Positions 53,833-62,038 of a stretch of DNA of 64,000 nucleotides are shown here, piece by piece. A program made the position numbers and the translations under genes. How positions within the stretch are numbered: position 1 is the first letter of the stretch; every line of letters begins with the position of its first letter. The notes beneath the pieces were generated by a model, which was given only the letters and a program-made list of their open reading frames with translations, ran no database searches and was not told where the DNA came from. Origin of the DNA: Glaciecola sp048820975 (GTDB lineage: Bacteria > Pseudomonadota > Gammaproteobacteria > Enterobacterales > Alteromonadaceae); contig NZ_JBMEUF010000003.1 of NCBI RefSeq assembly GCF_048820975.1, forward strand, positions 62,001-126,000, read 5' to 3'.

Positions 53833-54483
53833 ATGACTCATCAACATAAAGCGTGTTTATTCTACCTAATGGCATTAATAGCTAGCATTATGCTTTTAAA
53901 TGCGTGCGCTACCAAAACACACCCCACTCCTTCACTACCGGTAGCCATTTTAAGTACAAATTACGGCAATATACATATTGAACTAGATGTAAAAAATGCC
54001 CCCATTAGTGCGAATAATTTTATTAATTATATAAACGCAGGGCACTTTAAAGCGCTTTCTTTTTATCGTACCGTTAACCACGGTAACGACAATCACAACT
54101 TGAAAATAGGGGTTTTGCAAGGCGGCCTAAATGCTAGCATTAGTGAATCATTCAAAGGGCCGCTTGCACCCATTAATCATGAATCAACTAAGTTGACTAC
54201 ACTCACTCATAATAGAGGGGCGGTTTCGCTTGCCCGTGGAAACTTAGGTAGCGCACAGTCAGAGTTTTTCATATCAACCTTAAATAATCCCCATTTGGAC
54301 GAAGGCGGCTTACGACATCCTGATAAACAGGGTTTTGCCGTATTTGGAAGAGTAGTTAAAGGAATGGACGTTGTTGACACTATTGCGGCACTGCCAGCGA
54401 ATGGCGCATTCGATGACCCTTATGTAAAAGGGCAAGTGCTATCTGAAAGGGTTGCGGTGAATAAAATATTACTTAAACAATAA
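53833..54483 (+). CDS. Cyclophilin-type peptidyl-prolyl isomerase lipoprotein
   Basis: 216-residue cyclophilin. An N-terminal signal with lipobox LLNAC (Cys near residue 25) predicts a lipoprotein facing the periplasm. Cyclophilin motifs are AILSTNYGNIHIELDVKNAP, NNFINYINAGHF, FYRTVN (with the catalytic Arg), GAVSLARGNLGSAQSEFFI and GFAVFGRVVKGMDVVD. It accelerates proline isomerisation in exported proteins. It lies between the manC fragment and manC, so it sits inside the duplicated segment. Convergent with manC, with a shared hairpin at 54538-54557. Confidence 0.92.
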   Translation: MTHQHKACLFYLMALIASIMLLNACATKTHPTPSLPVAILSTNYGNIHIELDVKNAPISANNFINYINAGHFKALSFYRTVNHGNDNHNLKIGVLQGGLNASISESFKGPLAPINHESTKLTTLTHNRGAVSLARGNLGSAQSEFFISTLNNPHLDEGGLRHPDKQGFAVFGRVVKGMDVVDTIAALPANGAFDDPYVKGQVLSERVAVNKILLKQ

Positions 54484-54537
54484 AAACTTAAATATAGTTG
54501 GCCTTGCAGCTACAGGCATTAAGCCGAATAAGGGAAG

Positions 54538-54557
54538 GGCGGTATGAATATACCGCC
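54538..54557. terminator. Hairpin between convergent cyclophilin and manC genes
   Basis: GGCGGTAT (54538-54545) and ATACCGCC (54550-54557) form a perfect 8-bp stem with a GAAT loop between the two convergent stops. No long T-tract on either side, so terminator strength is uncertain. Confidence 0.5.
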
Positions 54558-54570
54558 GCTAGTATCTTAA

Positions 54571-55983
54571 TTACTTAACACGCCCGTAACGGTCACTAAA
54601 GCGAACAATATCATCTTCGCCTAAGTATCCGCCCGATTGCACTTCAATTAGTTCTAGTTGAATCTTACCTGGGTTCTCTAAGGCGTGAACCGCACCAATT
54701 GGAATATAAACCGACTGGTTTTCAGTTAGCATTTGGGTTTCTTCACCAATAGTCACATTGGCTGTACCGCTTACTACAATCCAGTGTTCAGCGCGGTGAT
54801 GGTGCATTTGCACGCTAAGTTTTTCACCCGGCTTAACGGTAATGCGTTTAACTTGATAACGCTCACCGTTGTCTATTGAATCGTAACTACCCCAAGGGCG
54901 GAACACTTCACGGTGAAATTCAAACTCGCTGCGGTGTTCAGCTTTTAACTTATTTACTATGGCTTTTATGTCTTGCACTTTGTTGCGGTTAGCCACAAGT
55001 ACGGCGTCTTTTGTTTCAACTACTACTACGTCATCAAGGCCAATAACTGATATTAAACGCTCTTCGGCATTTACATAGCTGTTGTTAACGCCTTCAAGCA
55101 TTACGTCACCTATACAGGCATTACCATTGGCATCTTTATTTTCGTTGGTTTCCCATAATGAGCTCCAGCTACCTACGTCATTCCAGTTGGCATCAAGTGG
55201 CACCATGCAAGCGCTTTGGGTTTTTTCCATTACGGCGTAGTCTATTGAATCATCAGGGCAGGCTTCAAAGGCTTCTTTATTAATGCGTAAAAAGTCGAGG
55301 TCAGTTTCGGTGTTTGCAATAGATGCTTCACACGCGGCAAATATGTCAGGGTTGTGTTGTTTAATTTCGTTTAAATACACGCTGGCTTTAAACATAAACA
55401 TACCGCTGTTCCAAAAATGCTGTTTACCGTCAAGGTAGGTTTGGGCAGTGGCTAAATCAGGTTTTTCTACAAATTCGGCTACCGCAAAACCGCCATTTTC
55501 AAGCTCAGCGCCTGACTTTATATAACCATAACCAGTATGGGCTTCGGTTGGCACTATACCAAAGGTAACTAGTTTGCCAGTGGACGCCAGCTTTTCAGCT
55601 TGGCTAATAGCGTGTGCAAAAGCGGTATGATCCCCAATTAAGTGGTCAGCCGCTAATACTAGTAGTAGTGGGTCATCACCGTTTTGCATTGCAAGCATAG
55701 CCGCAATAGCTATAGCAGGGGCTGTGTTGCGGCCCACTGGCTCAAGTACTATGCCCGAGTGCTCAATACTAGCTGCGCGCAGTTGCTCTGCGGCTAAAAA
55801 GCGGTGGTCTTCATTACAAATAAGCATAGGGGCCGAGCAGGTTTCACTAGGCAAACGCAGTATGGTGTCTTGCAACATGGTGTTTTCACTGGTTAAGCTT
55901 AAAAACTGCTTAGGTAAGGCTGCGCGTGATTTAGGCCATAAGCGGCTTCCGGTGCCGCCTGCAAGAATAACGGGTTTGATCAT
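54571..55983 (-). CDS. manC: Mannose-1-phosphate guanylyltransferase / mannose-6-phosphate isomerase
   Basis: 470-residue bifunctional enzyme supplying GDP-mannose. The nucleotidyltransferase domain begins VILAGGTGSRLWPKSRAALP (pyrophosphorylase signature with Arg and Lys) and continues PVGRNTAPAIAIAAM, LVLAADHLI and FVEKPD. The C-terminal type II isomerase cupin domain is seen in RPWGSYDSIDNGERYQVKRI and SVQMHHHRAEHWIVVSG with the metal-binding His cluster. Length is normal for AlgA/ManC/CpsB proteins. AAAGGACG precedes the ATG. It feeds the mannose- or fucose-containing parts of the polysaccharide; no gmd or other downstream GDP-sugar gene is recognised in the window. A relic of its 3' end lies at 53614-53753. 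Confidence 0.95.
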   Translation of the reverse strand: MIKPVILAGGTGSRLWPKSRAALPKQFLSLTSENTMLQDTILRLPSETCSAPMLICNEDHRFLAAEQLRAASIEHSGIVLEPVGRNTAPAIAIAAMLAMQNGDDPLLLVLAADHLIGDHTAFAHAISQAEKLASTGKLVTFGIVPTEAHTGYGYIKSGAELENGGFAVAEFVEKPDLATAQTYLDGKQHFWNSGMFMFKASVYLNEIKQHNPDIFAACEASIANTETDLDFLRINKEAFEACPDDSIDYAVMEKTQSACMVPLDANWNDVGSWSSLWETNENKDANGNACIGDVMLEGVNNSYVNAEERLISVIGLDDVVVVETKDAVLVANRNKVQDIKAIVNKLKAEHRSEFEFHREVFRPWGSYDSIDNGERYQVKRITVKPGEKLSVQMHHHRAEHWIVVSGTANVTIGEETQMLTENQSVYIPIGAVHALENPGKIQLELIEVQSGGYLGEDDIVRFSDRYGRVK

Positions 55984-56271
55984 AATGAAACGTCCTTTAA
56001 AATTTAATAAAAATCTAACTATTTTAAGTTTAGCATCTATTTAAGCAAAAACTGATTAAAATTTTATGATGCTTCTACACATAAATTTCTTTTAATACTT
56101 GCGCGCCTAGGCATACAAACAAACCCAACAACTAAGCTCTAAAATTAAACTTAAGTATAAATTACTATTGTCAAATGCTTAAAAAAGGTGCAATGTTGAG
56201 CAAGTAGCCTTGGCCACAAATGTGTACTCGCTAGCAAGGCTTGTAAATAGCAACATATTTAGGAGAACAGT

Positions 56272-56901
56272 ATGAAGCTTAATATTACCTGCGCCATATT
56301 TTTACTATGTTTGTTATTGCCTCGTGTAGCCAGTGCTAGCGTAGTGTACTCATACACAAGCCCAAACTTTACGGAAGCTTATGGTTTGGTCACCACTAAT
56401 GATCACTTTAATATTTCGTTTACGCTAAATGAATTTTTGCCCGCAAATACAAGTAACATTAATGTAAGCGAACTATCTGGGTTCGCATTTTTTGCCGAAG
56501 CTGGCGCCAACGCTACCCAACTAACGAGTAATATTAACCAAGCCGAAGGAGTATCTGTTGATTTTACCGCTACTACCGATGCACAAGGCAATATTATGTA
56601 CTGGGAATTATATTGGCGCCAATTTTGGAATGGTTTGTTTAACCCTTCCGAAAACGAGTTTTATTCATACAGTGTTTCGGGAGCAACAATAGCATCACCC
56701 GGCGCAAACTTTGGTAAATATTATGAGTATACTTATTATAACCGAGGCCGACCTGGCTTAGAAGCATCAGCTGATCAATACAGTGGTTTTTCGGGTGTGT
56801 GGCAAGTAAATGAAGTAAGCGCACCTGCGGTGTTTATTTTGTTTGTAGTAGCGTGCTCAGGCCTAGCTTTTCGCAAGCGCTTTTTCACTTCTAAAAATTA
56901 A
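56272..56901 (+). CDS. Second secreted protein with VSAP (PEP-CTERM-like) sorting tail
   Basis: 209 residues with a signal peptide (ITCAIFLLCLLLPRVASAS) and a beta-rich, aromatic-rich body containing tyrosine-rich segments (GKYYEYTYYNRGRPGLEAS). The C-terminal tail is EVSAP, a hydrophobic stretch (VFILFVVACSGLAF) and RKRFFTSKN. This is the same three-part sorting signal as in the protein at 51870-52571, with the motif shifted from PEP to SAP. The body shows no recognised family. TAGGAGA precedes the ATG, and a 12-bp hairpin follows the stop. Presumed target of an exosortase encoded elsewhere. Confidence 0.8.
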   Translation: MKLNITCAIFLLCLLLPRVASASVVYSYTSPNFTEAYGLVTTNDHFNISFTLNEFLPANTSNINVSELSGFAFFAEAGANATQLTSNINQAEGVSVDFTATTDAQGNIMYWELYWRQFWNGLFNPSENEFYSYSVSGATIASPGANFGKYYEYTYYNRGRPGLEASADQYSGFSGVWQVNEVSAPAVFILFVVACSGLAFRKRFFTSKN

Positions 56902-56906
56902 AGTGT

Positions 56907-56939
56907 GCTAGGTTTTATGTTGGCAATATAAAACCTAGC
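56907..56939 (+). terminator. Hairpin after the second VSAP-tailed gene
   Basis: GCTAGGTTTTAT (56907-56918) and ATAAAACCTAGC (56928-56939) form a perfect 12-bp stem with a 9-nt loop, six bases after the stop codon. There is no T-tract after the stem. Confidence 0.6.
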
Positions 56940-57132
56940 TATGTAGGCACCACACCTCCATTCATTTATGTAAATACCTCTCTCAAGCAAACAAAATTCA
57001 CCAAACGCTCAAAAATAGTACTTTCTGCTTTAATTATATTCAAAATGGTCGATAGCCTAATTAGGAAAGTGTGCGCTGCTAGCCTTATTTTCTTTTGCGC
57101 ATATATAAATATACATATTTTTAGGTAGAACA

Positions 57133-57675
57133 ATGAAAGGCTTAATATTTACCGAGTTCTTCGAAATGGTTGAAAGCGTGTTTAGCGCCGACATGGTCGA
57201 CACACTAATAGACAATACTAAACCGGCCTCGTTAGGGGCCTATACCACCGTAGGCAGTTACGATTTTAACGAACTGGCCAACATGGTGGTTGAGCTAAGC
57301 CGCATTACCGGTGCGCCCATGGAAGATTTACTCACGGCCTTTGGGAAACACTTAGGCGTGCAGTTTGCTTCTAAATTCCCGGCTTTTTTTGCCGACGCGG
57401 GCAGTACTATTGCTTTATTAAAGCAAGTTGATGAGCACATTCATGTAGAAGTACGAAAGCTTTATCCTGATGCTGAGCTGCCTAAGTTTTCTTACGAAGA
57501 CAAAGGCGATGTGTTTGAACTTTACTATAGTTCGCCGCGGCCTTTAGCCGATGTAGCCCTAGGGCTAATTGAGCAAACCTCGGTGCACTACAACGAAAAC
57601 TTTACGATTAACATGAAAAAGTGGGATGAGAACAATAAACATTGTTGTAAGTTCACTATACAAAAAGCGGCCTAA
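57133..57675 (+). CDS. hnoX: H-NOX heme nitric-oxide-binding sensor
   Basis: 180-residue stand-alone H-NOX domain protein, a cytosolic heme sensor of nitric oxide. The proximal heme ligand is His104 in EHIHVEVRKLYPDAELPKF, and the porphyrin-binding YxSxR motif is present as Tyr132-Ser134-Arg136 in YYSSPR. The N terminus MKGLIFTEFFEMVE is typical. The hybrid kinase gene begins 7 bp after the stop, the standard arrangement in which NO-bound H-NOX inhibits the kinase. Absence of an evident distal-pocket tyrosine cannot be judged by eye, so O2 binding is not excluded. TAGGTAGA precedes the ATG. Confidence 0.93.
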   Translation: MKGLIFTEFFEMVESVFSADMVDTLIDNTKPASLGAYTTVGSYDFNELANMVVELSRITGAPMEDLLTAFGKHLGVQFASKFPAFFADAGSTIALLKQVDEHIHVEVRKLYPDAELPKFSYEDKGDVFELYYSSPRPLADVALGLIEQTSVHYNENFTINMKKWDENNKHCCKFTIQKAA

Positions 57676-57682
57676 AGCTTAA

Positions 57683-59704
57683 ATGGAAGCAAACGTACAA
57701 AGTGAAGTTGAAAAATACAAACGCCGCTTAGCGCGTGAAAAGCTTGCGCGCCAGCAGGCAGAAAACCTGCTTGAGCAAAAATCGGCTGACCTATACGAAA
57801 AAAATCGCGAGTTGCTCAGTTTAAGTGAAGGCCTTGAAAAACTAGTGGCCCAGCGCACTGCACAAATGCAAAAAGCACGAGATGAAGCACTTAGCGCCTT
57901 GCAAGTAAAATCAGACTTTATAGCTAACATGAGCCACGAACTGCGCACACCCATGAACGGTGTGCTTGGGGTAATTGGCTTACTTCAAGAAGAAGCCATT
58001 AGCGAAAGCCAACAAGAGTTGCTTACCATTGCGCAAGAGTCAGGTGAGCACTTGTTAATGGTAATTAACAACGTACTCGATTTTTCTAAAATTGAGGCTG
58101 ACAAACTTGATTTACACCTAGCGCCTTTAAATATGCGTGATTACATAAAAGGCTTATGCCAACCTTTTGAACTACAAGCCCAGCAAAAGGGCATAAGTTT
58201 TACGTACTGCATTGAAGAAGGTGTTCCTGACTACCTAATAACTGACAAACTTCGCCTCACACAAATTATAACTAATTTGTTGTCAAACGCCGTAAAATTT
58301 ACCTCAGAAGGCGGCGTAATACTAAATATGGGCCTTGCACCAAACGCACAAAGCAAGCACTACCGAATATCGGTAACCGACACCGGTATTGGTATAAGCC
58401 GCGAAAACCAAAAGAAAGTGTTTTCAGCCTTTGAGCAAGCCGATACCTCTATTACCCGGGAGTTTGGTGGCACAGGCCTTGGTATGAATATTACCAAGCG
58501 TTTGGTTGATATGTTTGGAGGCAATATTCATTTGCACAGCACATTGGGTGAGGGCACTTCGTTTTATGTTGATTTAAGCCTAGCAAATGCATCGCTTAGC
58601 CCTGAGCTTACCAAGGTGGCTGATGATACTACAAGCAATGTAGCTAAAAGCTTGGGCAAAGCAAACAGCTTAAAACCTGAAGGTAAGCAAAACCTTGAAG
58701 GCGGTTCGTCTATTTTGTTGGTAGAAGATAACAAAATTAACCAGCTAGTGGCCAAACGCTTGCTTGAAAATTGGGGCCTACATGTAAGTTTGGCTGAAAA
58801 TGGCCAAGAGGCTGTAGATTGCATGAAGCAAAATACCTATGACTTAGTGCTTATGGATTTACAAATGCCAATAAAAAGCGGCATTGAGGCCACTATTGAA
58901 GCACGTTCAAAAGGCATAATTTCAGAAAACACGCCTATTATTGCCATGACGGCTCACAGCAGCCTGAACCATATTGATGAGTGTTTTGCTGCAGGCATGC
59001 AAGGACACGTATCAAAACCTATTGACAAGAGTATTTTAAAATCACATTTAGAGCGCTTTTTAAAACCATTGCAAGATGAGCCTGCCAGTAATGAAAACGA
59101 TCACGGTGATGCAAGTATTGAAGGCGTAAATATACAAGATGGCTTAAAGCGCTTAAACGGTGATTGGCCTTTGTTATATAGCCTAATTAAAAGTTTTATT
59201 GATGACTACGCCAATGTGGGCGCGCAAATTTCAGAGTCATTACATCAAAATAAGGTGGAATCGGTTTTAGCTTTACTACATAAAATAAAAGGCAGTGGTG
59301 GGAACTTAGGGATAACCGAACTAGCCACTAGTGCTGGTAAAGCTGAAGCTAAGCTTAAAAATAACCAAGATTTGCACGCTAGTGAAATTGAAGCTTTGCA
59401 AGCACAAATAGATGTGGTTAAGCATGGGTTTTCGTTGGTTTCATCTCCTTTACTGGAAAGCGAACGTGCTAGCCAACGCGCAGAAAGCAAAGAGTACATA
59501 TTAAGTAAGATGGATAACATTGTACTGAATTTAACTAAAGACGTACTTGCCGCAGAAGAAGATTTAAAAGACTTAAGCCGCTGTAAAAGTGATGAAAGTA
59601 CTGCTGGCTTGCTAGCAAATGCCATAGAAGCCATGCAACGGTTTGATACACAAAAAGTTGAGCTTTTTATTCAGCAAGCTAAAGTAGCCATCCGAGAGGT
59701 TTAG
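57683..59704 (+). CDS. hnoK: H-NOX-associated hybrid histidine kinase (HisKA-HATPase-REC-Hpt)
   Basis: 673-residue soluble hybrid kinase. The N-terminal 75 residues form a coiled coil without membrane segments. HisKA follows with FIANMSHELRTPMNGVLG (His85), then the HATPase domain: N-box LSNAVKFTSEGG, G1 DTGIGI and G2 GGTGLGMNI. A receiver domain holds LLVEDN and the acceptor Asp near residue 391 in LVLMDLQMP. A C-terminal Hpt domain has ALLHKIKGSGGNLG with its phospho-His near residue 533. This is the kinase architecture typically inhibited by H-NOX. It should relay phosphate to a stand-alone response regulator, most likely the next gene, 90 bp downstream. Confidence 0.94.
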   Translation: MEANVQSEVEKYKRRLAREKLARQQAENLLEQKSADLYEKNRELLSLSEGLEKLVAQRTAQMQKARDEALSALQVKSDFIANMSHELRTPMNGVLGVIGLLQEEAISESQQELLTIAQESGEHLLMVINNVLDFSKIEADKLDLHLAPLNMRDYIKGLCQPFELQAQQKGISFTYCIEEGVPDYLITDKLRLTQIITNLLSNAVKFTSEGGVILNMGLAPNAQSKHYRISVTDTGIGISRENQKKVFSAFEQADTSITREFGGTGLGMNITKRLVDMFGGNIHLHSTLGEGTSFYVDLSLANASLSPELTKVADDTTSNVAKSLGKANSLKPEGKQNLEGGSSILLVEDNKINQLVAKRLLENWGLHVSLAENGQEAVDCMKQNTYDLVLMDLQMPIKSGIEATIEARSKGIISENTPIIAMTAHSSLNHIDECFAAGMQGHVSKPIDKSILKSHLERFLKPLQDEPASNENDHGDASIEGVNIQDGLKRLNGDWPLLYSLIKSFIDDYANVGAQISESLHQNKVESVLALLHKIKGSGGNLGITELATSAGKAEAKLKNNQDLHASEIEALQAQIDVVKHGFSLVSSPLLESERASQRAESKEYILSKMDNIVLNLTKDVLAAEEDLKDLSRCKSDESTAGLLANAIEAMQRFDTQKVELFIQQAKVAIREV

Positions 59705-59794
59705 CACCATGTATAAGCAACTTAAGTTATTTATATCACGTAGTGTAGCAACTCACGATGTATCTACTTTGTTTTTATTAAGGTATTAGCAATT

Positions 59795-60928
59795 ATGAAT
59801 AAACACAGAATATTAATTGTAGATGACTCCCCAAGTGAATTGCGCATACTCATGGAACTGCTAAAAAACACCTACGCTATTGTAGTTTCAACCAATGGCG
59901 AGCAAGCAATTGACATGATTAAAAGTGACCCAAGCATTGAGTTGGTGTTACTAGATGTAGTGATGCCGGGCAAAAATGGTTATGAAACCTGCAAAGAAAT
60001 GCTAGCTCATTCACCCAATTTACCCATTGTGTTTGTATCAAGTAATGATTCTACCGAAGAAATACTCACAGGCTTTGATTCTGGCGGCGTTGATTACCTA
60101 ACCAAACCTATTGATACTGATGTAGTTAGCCGCAAAGTGAAAGTGATTCTTAATGAAAGAAACAAAATTATAGAGCTGCAATCAGAAAACGAAAGCTCAA
60201 ACGAAATGGTGATGTCGGTAATTACCAATGCTGGGCATTTAGGCACCGTATTAGGGTACTTGCGCGCTGGCTTAAAAATTAAAACTCATGAGGGTTTGTT
60301 ATCAGCCTTGTTTGATGTATTTGATATTTTAAACGTAGACGCTTGCGTGCAATTAAGAACACCCAAAAAAGATTATACGCAGTCAACCAACGGCGCAATA
60401 ACCCCCTTAGAGCTTGATTTACTCGCGCGTTCAATTGACATGAAAGGGCGCTTTTTAGAGCGCGGTTCACGCTATATTGTCAATTTTGAAACCGTATCGG
60501 TGATTATTAAAAATATGCCGGTGGATGACGTAATGGTACTAGGTGACCTACGTGATAACCTAATGATGATAATGGAAGATACTAATGCACTTAACGAAAT
60601 GCTATGCGCTACAGTTAACACGCAATTACCGCCTAAGCGTACTGATTCAAACAGCGAATTAGTGCAAAGCATTGTGCCCTTAGTAGATAACGCCGCAACC
60701 TTGCAAAAAGCACAAAAGAGTGAAATTAAAAACTTAATTGAAGATATGGGGTTTGCCTTTGAACAAGCATTTATAAGTGTGGATTTAAGCGAACAACAGC
60801 AAAGCGAGCTAAACAAGTTAGTGGTGAACCAAAGCAAGGCTTTTTCACAGCAGCTTGAGCAAGGTTTAGATATTGAAGACTGGCTTACCACTATTTCTGA
60901 AAAACTCAATAAAGCGAATAAGAGTTAG
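59795..60928 (+). CDS. Response regulator with an unrecognised C-terminal domain
   Basis: 377 residues. The receiver domain occupies residues 1-120: ILIVDDSPSE, acceptor Asp54 in VLLDVVMPG, Ser in VFVSSND and the switch Lys in YLTKPI. After a short coiled linker (about 125-140) there is a domain of about 130 residues with an alpha/beta pattern (NVDACVQLRT, YIVNFETVSVII, a LGDLRDNLMMIMEDTNAL helix), perhaps GAF-like, and a helical C terminus. No EAL, HD-GYP, GGDEF or DNA-binding motif is seen, unlike the HnoB/HnoD partners described for Shewanella H-NOX. AAGG precedes the ATG. Position implies it receives phosphate from the H-NOX kinase. Confidence 0.85.
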   Translation: MNKHRILIVDDSPSELRILMELLKNTYAIVVSTNGEQAIDMIKSDPSIELVLLDVVMPGKNGYETCKEMLAHSPNLPIVFVSSNDSTEEILTGFDSGGVDYLTKPIDTDVVSRKVKVILNERNKIIELQSENESSNEMVMSVITNAGHLGTVLGYLRAGLKIKTHEGLLSALFDVFDILNVDACVQLRTPKKDYTQSTNGAITPLELDLLARSIDMKGRFLERGSRYIVNFETVSVIIKNMPVDDVMVLGDLRDNLMMIMEDTNALNEMLCATVNTQLPPKRTDSNSELVQSIVPLVDNAATLQKAQKSEIKNLIEDMGFAFEQAFISVDLSEQQQSELNKLVVNQSKAFSQQLEQGLDIEDWLTTISEKLNKANKS

Positions 60929-60994
60929 GGAGTTGCCTTACTGGCTTAGAGGCATTACATTAGGCGTCTTTGTTTTTCATTTTCGCGGATTTAT

Positions 60995-61537
60995 ATGTCT
61001 TCAAATACTCTTGCCCATGCTGTTTCTTTACAAGTTGCCGTACTTACCGTTTCTGATACTCGTACCGAAGCCACTGACACCAGCGGCCAATACTTAGCCC
61101 AAGCGGCTACCGAAGCAGGCCACACAATAGCGGCCAAAGCTATAATCCCTGATGACGTATACCTTATGCGAGCGCAAGTGTCGCAGTGGATAGCGTCTAC
61201 CAATATTCAAGCCATATTAGTTACCGGCGGCACCGGCTTTACTGATCGTGATTCTACCCCTGAAGCCTTAGGCGTGTTGTTTGATAAACACGTTGAAGGC
61301 TTTGGTGAAGTATTTAGAGCTAAATCATTTGACGAAATAGGCACTTCGACTATTCAGTCACGCGCGTTAGCGGGTTTGGCGAATAAAACCATTATATTTT
61401 GTTGCCCGGGTTCAACAGGGGCGTGTAAAACCGCGTGGTCTATTATTGAGCCGCAACTTGATGCTACCCACAAACCTTGTAATTTTGTACCCCAGCTTAA
61501 AGCCTTGCCAGATACAAACCCAGTAAGGCAGTGCTAA
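60995..61537 (+). CDS. moaB: Molybdenum cofactor biosynthesis protein MoaB
   Basis: 180-residue MoaB/Mog-family protein, involved in adenylylation of molybdopterin in related organisms. Motifs: VAVLTVSDTRTEATDTSGQY, ILVTGGTGFTDRDSTPEAL and IIFCCPGSTGACKTAW, covering the MPT-binding loop. The stop codon shares one base with the moaC start (TAATG), so the pair is translationally coupled. No strong Shine-Dalgarno sequence before the ATG. The partner genes moaA, moaD and moaE are not in the window. Confidence 0.93.
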   Translation: MSSNTLAHAVSLQVAVLTVSDTRTEATDTSGQYLAQAATEAGHTIAAKAIIPDDVYLMRAQVSQWIASTNIQAILVTGGTGFTDRDSTPEALGVLFDKHVEGFGEVFRAKSFDEIGTSTIQSRALAGLANKTIIFCCPGSTGACKTAWSIIEPQLDATHKPCNFVPQLKALPDTNPVRQC

Positions 61538-62007
61538 TGAGCAAGCTTACGCATATAGATGAGCACGGTAAGGCTAATATGGTAGATGTGGCTGATAAAG
61601 CCATTACAAAACGAAGCGCCACGGCCACCGGCTTTATTGCCATGAATCAAGCGGCGTTAAACGCGGTAAAAGATCAAAACAACAAAAAAGGGGATGTGCT
61701 TTCAGTTGCGCGTGTGGCGGGTATTATGGCCGCTAAACAAACCGCCAACTTAATTCCTTTGTGCCATCCCTTAGCATTAAGCAAAGTGCAAATAGATTTT
61801 GAGCAACATGAAAACGGCATTCGGGTGTTTTCGTTAGCTAAGTGCGAAGGCAAAACTGGCGTTGAAATGGAAGCCTTAACCGGCGCGAATGTGGCCTTAT
61901 TAACCCTGTTTGACATGTGCAAAGCACTTGATCCAGAAATGCTTATTAGCGATGTAAAAGTGAATACAAAAACCGGCGGCAAAACCGGCGATTGGACACG
62001 AAGCTAA
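61537..62007 (+). CDS. moaC: Cyclic pyranopterin monophosphate synthase MoaC
   Basis: 156-residue MoaC, which converts the MoaA product to cyclic pyranopterin monophosphate in the first stage of molybdenum cofactor synthesis. Family signatures are MVDVADKAITKRSATATG, TANLIPLCHPLALSK, KTGVEMEALTGANVA and SDVKVNTKTGGKTGDW, including the lysine-rich active-site tail. The start at 61537 begins MSKLTHID as in other MoaC proteins; a GTG two codons upstream is less likely. Length is normal. The stop codon lies at the edge of a hairpin. Confidence 0.96.
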   Translation: MSKLTHIDEHGKANMVDVADKAITKRSATATGFIAMNQAALNAVKDQNNKKGDVLSVARVAGIMAAKQTANLIPLCHPLALSKVQIDFEQHENGIRVFSLAKCEGKTGVEMEALTGANVALLTLFDMCKALDPEMLISDVKVNTKTGGKTGDWTRS

Positions 62008-62029
62008 GCTACGTTTTTTCACGTAGCTT
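62006..62029. terminator. Hairpin between convergent moaC and flavoprotein genes
   Basis: AAGCTACGT (62006-62014) and ACGTAGCTT (62021-62029) form a 9-bp stem with a T-rich loop, starting within the moaC stop codon. T-tract after the stem is short. Confidence 0.55.
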
Positions 62030-62038
62030 TAGAATGAC

